From: Vigna angularis
Lineage: Eukaryota; Streptophyta; Magnoliopsida; Fabales; Fabaceae
NCBI RefSeq assembly: GCF_016808095.1
Contig: NC_068970.1
Coordinates: 13,498,501 to 13,562,500 of the forward strand
DNA: 64,000 nt
Reading direction: 5' to 3'
The first letter of the stretch is position 1. Each line of letters begins with the position of its first letter. A program made the position numbers and the translations under genes. Shown here in pieces: positions 59,517-64,000 of the stretch. A model generated the notes under the pieces. It searched no databases, was not told the origin of the DNA, and saw only the letters and a program-made list of their open reading frames with translations.

Positions 59517-60052
59517 GAGGGATGGCAAAAAAATTCGTGCCCACAAATTTCTACGGATAAAATCTGCGACGGATAATTGGTATCTACGGATATTTACTAC
59601 GAGCGGGTTGCAGGTAGCGGGTATTTTAATACATACTTATAAATAGGTCGAAGGCGGGTATTATATTATTCGTACATGTAGATATCCGCTACGCGCAAAA
59701 AATAAAAATAAAAAATTAATTTATATTTTATTAAGTTAAATTTAATTAAAATTAACATTAATTTATATTTTATAAGGTTAAATTTAATTAAAATTAAATT
59801 TTAATTTATATTTAATTTAATTTATATTATATTTTATATATATTTTCTAATTTTATTTAAATTTTATTTTAATAATTTATAAAAATATATTTTTTTAAAT
59901 ATTTGTGGATATTCGCGAATATTCATGGGTGTCTGCAGGTTTTAAGCGGATACCCGTGTGGGTAGTGGGTCGGACAGCGGGTGTATTTTTCTTGTTGGGT
60001 CGGGTTACGGGTAGGCACTATTCGTGCCCGACCCGACTCGTTGTCATCCCTA
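59517..60052. mobile_element. hAT-like non-autonomous element, 536 bp
   Basis: The ends are GAGGGATGGCAA on the left and, reversed, TAGGGATGACAA on the right, resembling Ac-type (hAT) termini. The flanks TGCGTGAT (59509-59516) and GACGTGAT (60053-60060) agree at six of eight bases, fitting a decayed 8-bp target duplication. Subterminal blocks rich in 'gcgggta', 'cggatac' and 'gggtcgggt' mark both ends and a very AT-rich core has no open frame. It is inserted in the solo LTR. Confidence 0.75.
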
Positions 60053-60268
60053 GACGTGATTGACTTGAGAGAGGATGAGGAATAACCTTGAAATTCATGT
60101 AAAGTTATTTTGTTTTACAAGTTAAAACAATATAATTAGAGTATTTCCTTTGTTATTTTATTACTTAAAATAATGTAATTGAATAAGGTTTTATTTAAGT
60201 ACATCTTCGCATTATGATAAATTTTGAATTTTAATAACATGTGACATCTCAAAAATCAGGATGTTACA

Positions 60269-62920
60269 CGTTTACTCATATCGATAAGGATATTATTGTA
60301 AAAAAAATAATACAAACACAAAACATGTCAACAAAGAATATAAGTTAAACTAATTTACAATACAATAAACTCAAATAAGTCATATTATTATCACACTTAG
60401 AAAAATATACATTTCACAATTAGGGTAAAATTAGACTCAATTATCTAAATACATGCATTGATATCGAATTCACTAGAGAAATGCACTTTTGTTGACATAT
60501 ATGGCTCTACAAAGTCTTTGTCATTAGGTTTCATCGTACTACTCATAATGTTAATTCCCTTCACGTGTTAGGTCATTATCCCATCAGGGACTTTCTTCTA
60601 CTCTCACCATACAACACATTTTACTTTATATGAGTATGAGTGCTTATTGCAGTGTTAGATATCTCATTACTTAAATCCATACATAAATGCATACACTAAA
60701 AAAACATATATCAAAAGGATTTTCTCCATGAAGTTTCCTACATTCTCATCAGTTCATACCTCATCCTCATGCATACATTACACTTCATATCACACATTCT
60801 CAAGAATATTTATATTGCACAAACTTAACAATATGAATACAATTTGTTTAGGATTTTAAGAATGAAAATGTAGTTTCCACAAAACTCATGAAATTATGTT
60901 TTTAAATTCAAATTAAAGATAATTAAATCAGGAACACAATGAAAAAATAAAAATAAACATAATTGGGTAACAGTAGAAAAGTTATATACCAAACAAGCAA
61001 TATAGGTCAAAGTTGTTAACAACCTAAACTATTGAAATATTACGTGAAAAAATGTTTTAAATACATACCTCCAATCAAAGACCCGGACACTCAAAGTAAA
61101 AGAAAATATATTTAGAACCGATTATCAAACTTCCAGCTTTATCTAACTATTAATGAAGTGAGAGTCATAATTTTTTTTAAAATGAATCCAATTAGAAAAT
61201 GAGGTGTTGCTTAAGCGAGAATTTACTCGATTTTTTGTCGTTTGGACAATAATTTCACAAAAAAGCTGGATTAGGTTATATTATTATTCTCGCTTGAATG
61301 ACAATGATTTTACTTGAATAAGAATTTAGTTATTTTACGAAGAATTTGACAAAAACATACAAAAACTAAATATCATATATCAATGTCAACTTAGATTTAA
61401 TTATACAAAACTGAATTAAACTCTAAAATCAACAAAATATGGACAACATCACCCCAATTAAAAAAAATCCATGTTTTCCTTAATACAATATTTCATAATG
61501 TAAACCAATATTGTTTAGCAAAAGCATTAAAAATCACAAACCAAACTCATAGCATGCATTTTAACTCATTTATCATAGTTTACATATAAAATCAATCCAT
61601 CGGTACATGTTAATTCTAAATTCACAATCTCTATGATAAATTAGCACCAAACTGAAAACGAAAATTAAGTTAAAATTAGCTTTTCTTTCCTTAATAAGTT
61701 TGATTCTACCTAAAACTCGAAGTAAGAAGGGTGGCTTGTGTAGTATTGGAAGAAGATTGGAAGAGAATGAGTTCTCCCCCTTTCTATGCTGCTAAGTGAA
61801 ATTGGAAGAGTGTAAAAGAGAAAATGTGTGAAAGAACGGAGGTGTCGGTAATGAATAATTGAATCAACATGAGTGGAGGTGGAGTGAAAGAATTGAAAGA
61901 CATTATGTTGATACGTGCATTATTATATGAATTTGTTAACATACGTAATCCAATACTAAATGACATGGTGAGAAAAATTAAACACTTCCATCATATTAGT
62001 ATTATTTTATATATTTCCTTTATAATTCTCCCATCATGGTAAATACGTGGTCCTAAAGTCTCCATGACAACGATACATTATTAAATAAAATAATTAAAAA
62101 ATGTTCCACTTAGAAATTTCCATTTATACTCTTGGCTTTTATTTTATTCTCTTTTGTTATTATAGTGAAAACAATTTATGCATCATTTTCCATATACAAC
62201 TATTGTAACATTTATAAATGTTTTTCTTATAAAATATTCAACCCTTTTATATAATATAAGTTTATAATGAAAATAAACGGAAGTTATTCATTAAAATATA
62301 ATTTTATTCAATTATTCTCTAAAAATTAAATTTATTTTATATTACACATTTAAATATAGAATTTAGATATGTTTATTAATTAATATGAAAATAGAGGGTG
62401 TCAGTAAATTTATTGCTTAAAGTTATAAGGTTAAAAAAGAAAAAAAAAAGGCTCACTTAAAATTTTAGGGTGAGCTCATCTGAATCATTTAAAAATAACA
62501 CTGTTAAATTGTAAAGATTAATAAAGAGTATACTTTTGGAATCTCTTATTCAAAATCATGTTTATATTTTACCTTTGTATTTTAAAAACATGACACCGTG
62601 GTGTTATAATTAACTCTATGTTGTATATCATTAAGTTTTTATTTGAAAATATCTAACTTAAAATTTTATTTTTTATACAAAAAATTTATTACCAGATTAG
62701 TTCAATGATTAAATCAACCCTTTAATTTTTTTTTGTTTCAATCGTAACTTAAAAACAAATAAATTATCTTGAAAAATGTGAATGTGACAAAAATTTTTAA
62801 AGCTTTTATATGATAAGTTTTTAGAATTCATATAGAAAACAAATTTTCTATAATAATAACTTGCATAGATAGTTTCGAGTTTTTATGATATATATATATA
62901 TATATATATAACTAAATTAT
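60269..62920. other. Intergenic, probably decayed retroelement sequence in part
   Basis: No gene is seen. 60540-60800 carries 'gggactttcttctactctcaccatacaacacat' and similar blocks that look like LTR sequence in the opposite orientation, but no ends were defined. Motifs near GCTTAAGCGAGAAT at 61209-61222 and 61291-61320 recall those in the LTR-like repeat at 40.7 kb. A short (AT)n run lies at about 62888-62910. Confidence 0.4.
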
Positions 62921-63070
62921 TTTTTCAGTTGGTACATTTTAGCAAAATATATCAAATTTAGTAGACAAAAATATCATTATATATTATGCATTCAAAGTTT
63001 TAAGGTTAAGGATATTTAAATAATTTTCATTTTTAAAACTAAAAAAAAAAAACAAGAAATCCTCAAACTC
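62921..63070 (-). mobile_element. MITE-like dispersed repeat, copy 3 (inverted, partial)
   Basis: Starting TTTTTCAGTTGGTACATTTT, the reverse complement follows the right half of 5181-5421: 'acatttta', 'gtctacta', 'cttaaaact', 'aatgaaaattattt', an A-run and the complement of 'ttgtttttt'. The other end is not recognisable. Confidence 0.55.
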
Positions 63071-64000
63071 TTACTCACTCATAAATCATTATGTGGAAAG
63101 GGGATTCTAGAAGGGGTAAGTCATTATCCAAAAAATAGATTTCTAAAATCAGCTCTTAAAAAAAATTCTAAAAACACATCAAAAATTGAAACTCCTGCAC
63201 ATCGTACTAAAAACACAAATAAATTAGTGAAGAGAGTTATGAAAGAGAAAATTATTATTGTTGACTCTGTCCCCTTATTCAGAAAAGAAACCACTATTGG
63301 TTCCCTTTCAAATGTTTCCAAGAAGAAGAGCAATGATATACCAACTAATTAAAAATCAACCAGAATTTAGTATTAGTAAATTAGTTATAATGAACCGGTT
63401 AGTTCTTAGTAGAACATTACTTTTCAAAGTAAATCACATCATGTAAGTTTATTTTAAACAATTCACATCTTTAACTTGTTTGGTTAATATAAACATGATG
63501 TTGTCATTCTGATTTATCATTTGTCGTAGAAGTGAAATTAAGAAAAACAAAACACACTCAATTTCAAATTGGAATTTAAACTTAATAAATTTGTTATCAT
63601 GCTCATAGTTTAACTGCTACTCCTTTCATTTATATGATTTTATCAAAATTTGTATTAAGAAACTAAAGGCTTTGCAACTATTATGGATTGATGCTAACGT
63701 CTTTTCGTGAGGTTTCTTGTTTTTTTTTTTAGTTTTGAAATTATTGAAATTATTGTAAACTTAAGTGTTTTAAACATTTAATAACAATTAGAAAGAAAAA
63801 TATATAACACAACCCTCTAATAAAAAATCAACATCAACATCAACATTATCAATTATTTTGTTATCAGAGTGGAAAACAAATGAACGAACAGAGTAAGAAC
63901 AATAAATTGCGGTGTCGCGGGTTGCTGTGTGTGGGTGAGAGACAGGATGAAAATGAGAGAAAAACAAATTGGATAAGTGACGAAAGTGGATTAAGGTTAG
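63071..64000. other. AT-rich intergenic DNA, no gene seen
   Basis: Short frames at 63124-63333 (minus) and 63258-63446 (plus) show no motif. A fragment of the MITE-like repeat ('gaggtttcttg', T-run, 'agttttga') lies at 63707-63752. Confidence 0.5.

Larger units (their letters stand above)
56783..60268 (+). mobile_element. Probable solo LTR, ~3.5 kb, same broad family as 30-37 kb element
   Basis: It starts TGTAAGATTC and ends CAGGATGTTACA. It shares with the LTRs at 30300-37108 the TGTAAGA start, the GGATGTTACA end and the 'gtttgtgtttgtgtat...atgatcgtataatgtgttatacg' module (59420-59480). Flanks CATTT and CGTTT match at four of five bases, an imperfect target duplication. Inside are three copies of a ~177-bp unit (57603-58085) and a hAT-like element (59517-60052). 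Frames of 60-95 codons (57219-57485, 58202-58489, 58723-58926) have no motif and are LTR sequence. No interior domain or second LTR follows. Confidence 0.65.

Noticed and set aside
1..64000. tRNA, rRNA, snoRNA or microRNA genes
   Set aside because: No tRNA A/B-box arrangement, rRNA block or convincing long hairpin was seen by eye; a tRNAscan or covariance search could still find small RNAs.

Overview
The window is AT-rich plant nuclear DNA. Spliceosomal introns, A-type CYP71 cytochrome P450 genes in tandem, a plant LAMMER kinase and several plant transposon classes all point to a dicot. The style of the LTR elements and P450s suggests a phaseoloid legume (Vigna/Phaseolus-like); that placement is inference. 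Three intact multi-exon genes of one P450 cluster, one intact protein kinase gene and several gene relics sit in a sea of transposon-derived and unassignable AT-rich sequence. All four main genes read on the minus strand.

Layout. 1.0-5.1 kb is an old LTR of a Ty3/gypsy-type family, interrupted by a younger solo LTR (2982-4218, target duplication GTTGT). 7.6-8.2 kb is a CYP71 pseudogene in which the N-terminal part is fused to the C-terminal part by an internal deletion. 15.4-17.6, 22.8-25.7 and 41.5-43.7 kb are three two-exon CYP71-family genes (517, about 509 and 519 residues). The last two are recent duplicates whose second exons are almost identical, and the middle copy has a one-base deletion just after its ancestral start codon. 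21.1-21.7 kb holds a broken 5' fragment of ALG3 (mannosyltransferase). 30.3-37.1 kb is a young LTR retrotransposon on the minus strand with CTTAT target duplication, primer-binding site and polypurine tract but no coding interior. 39.0-41.0 kb is an LTR-like repeat with a small CACTA element inside it. 50.0-50.5 kb holds relics of two exons of an OEP64/TOC64-type gene. 52.1-55.6 kb is a complete 11-exon AFC2-type LAMMER kinase gene. 56.8-60.3 kb is another probable solo LTR with a small hAT-like element inserted in it.

How the parts relate. The P450 cluster looks like a birth-and-death array: one deletion pseudogene, one diverged full-length copy and two near-identical copies separated by insertions. 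The kinase gene is an independent housekeeping gene concerned with splicing-factor phosphorylation. I found no convincing undescribed biological system. The most informative signals are the P450 duplication and decay history and a set of transposon insertions dated relative to each other by target-site duplications and nesting. Exon boundaries were read by hand from GT/AG sites and reading-frame continuity and have not been checked against transcripts.
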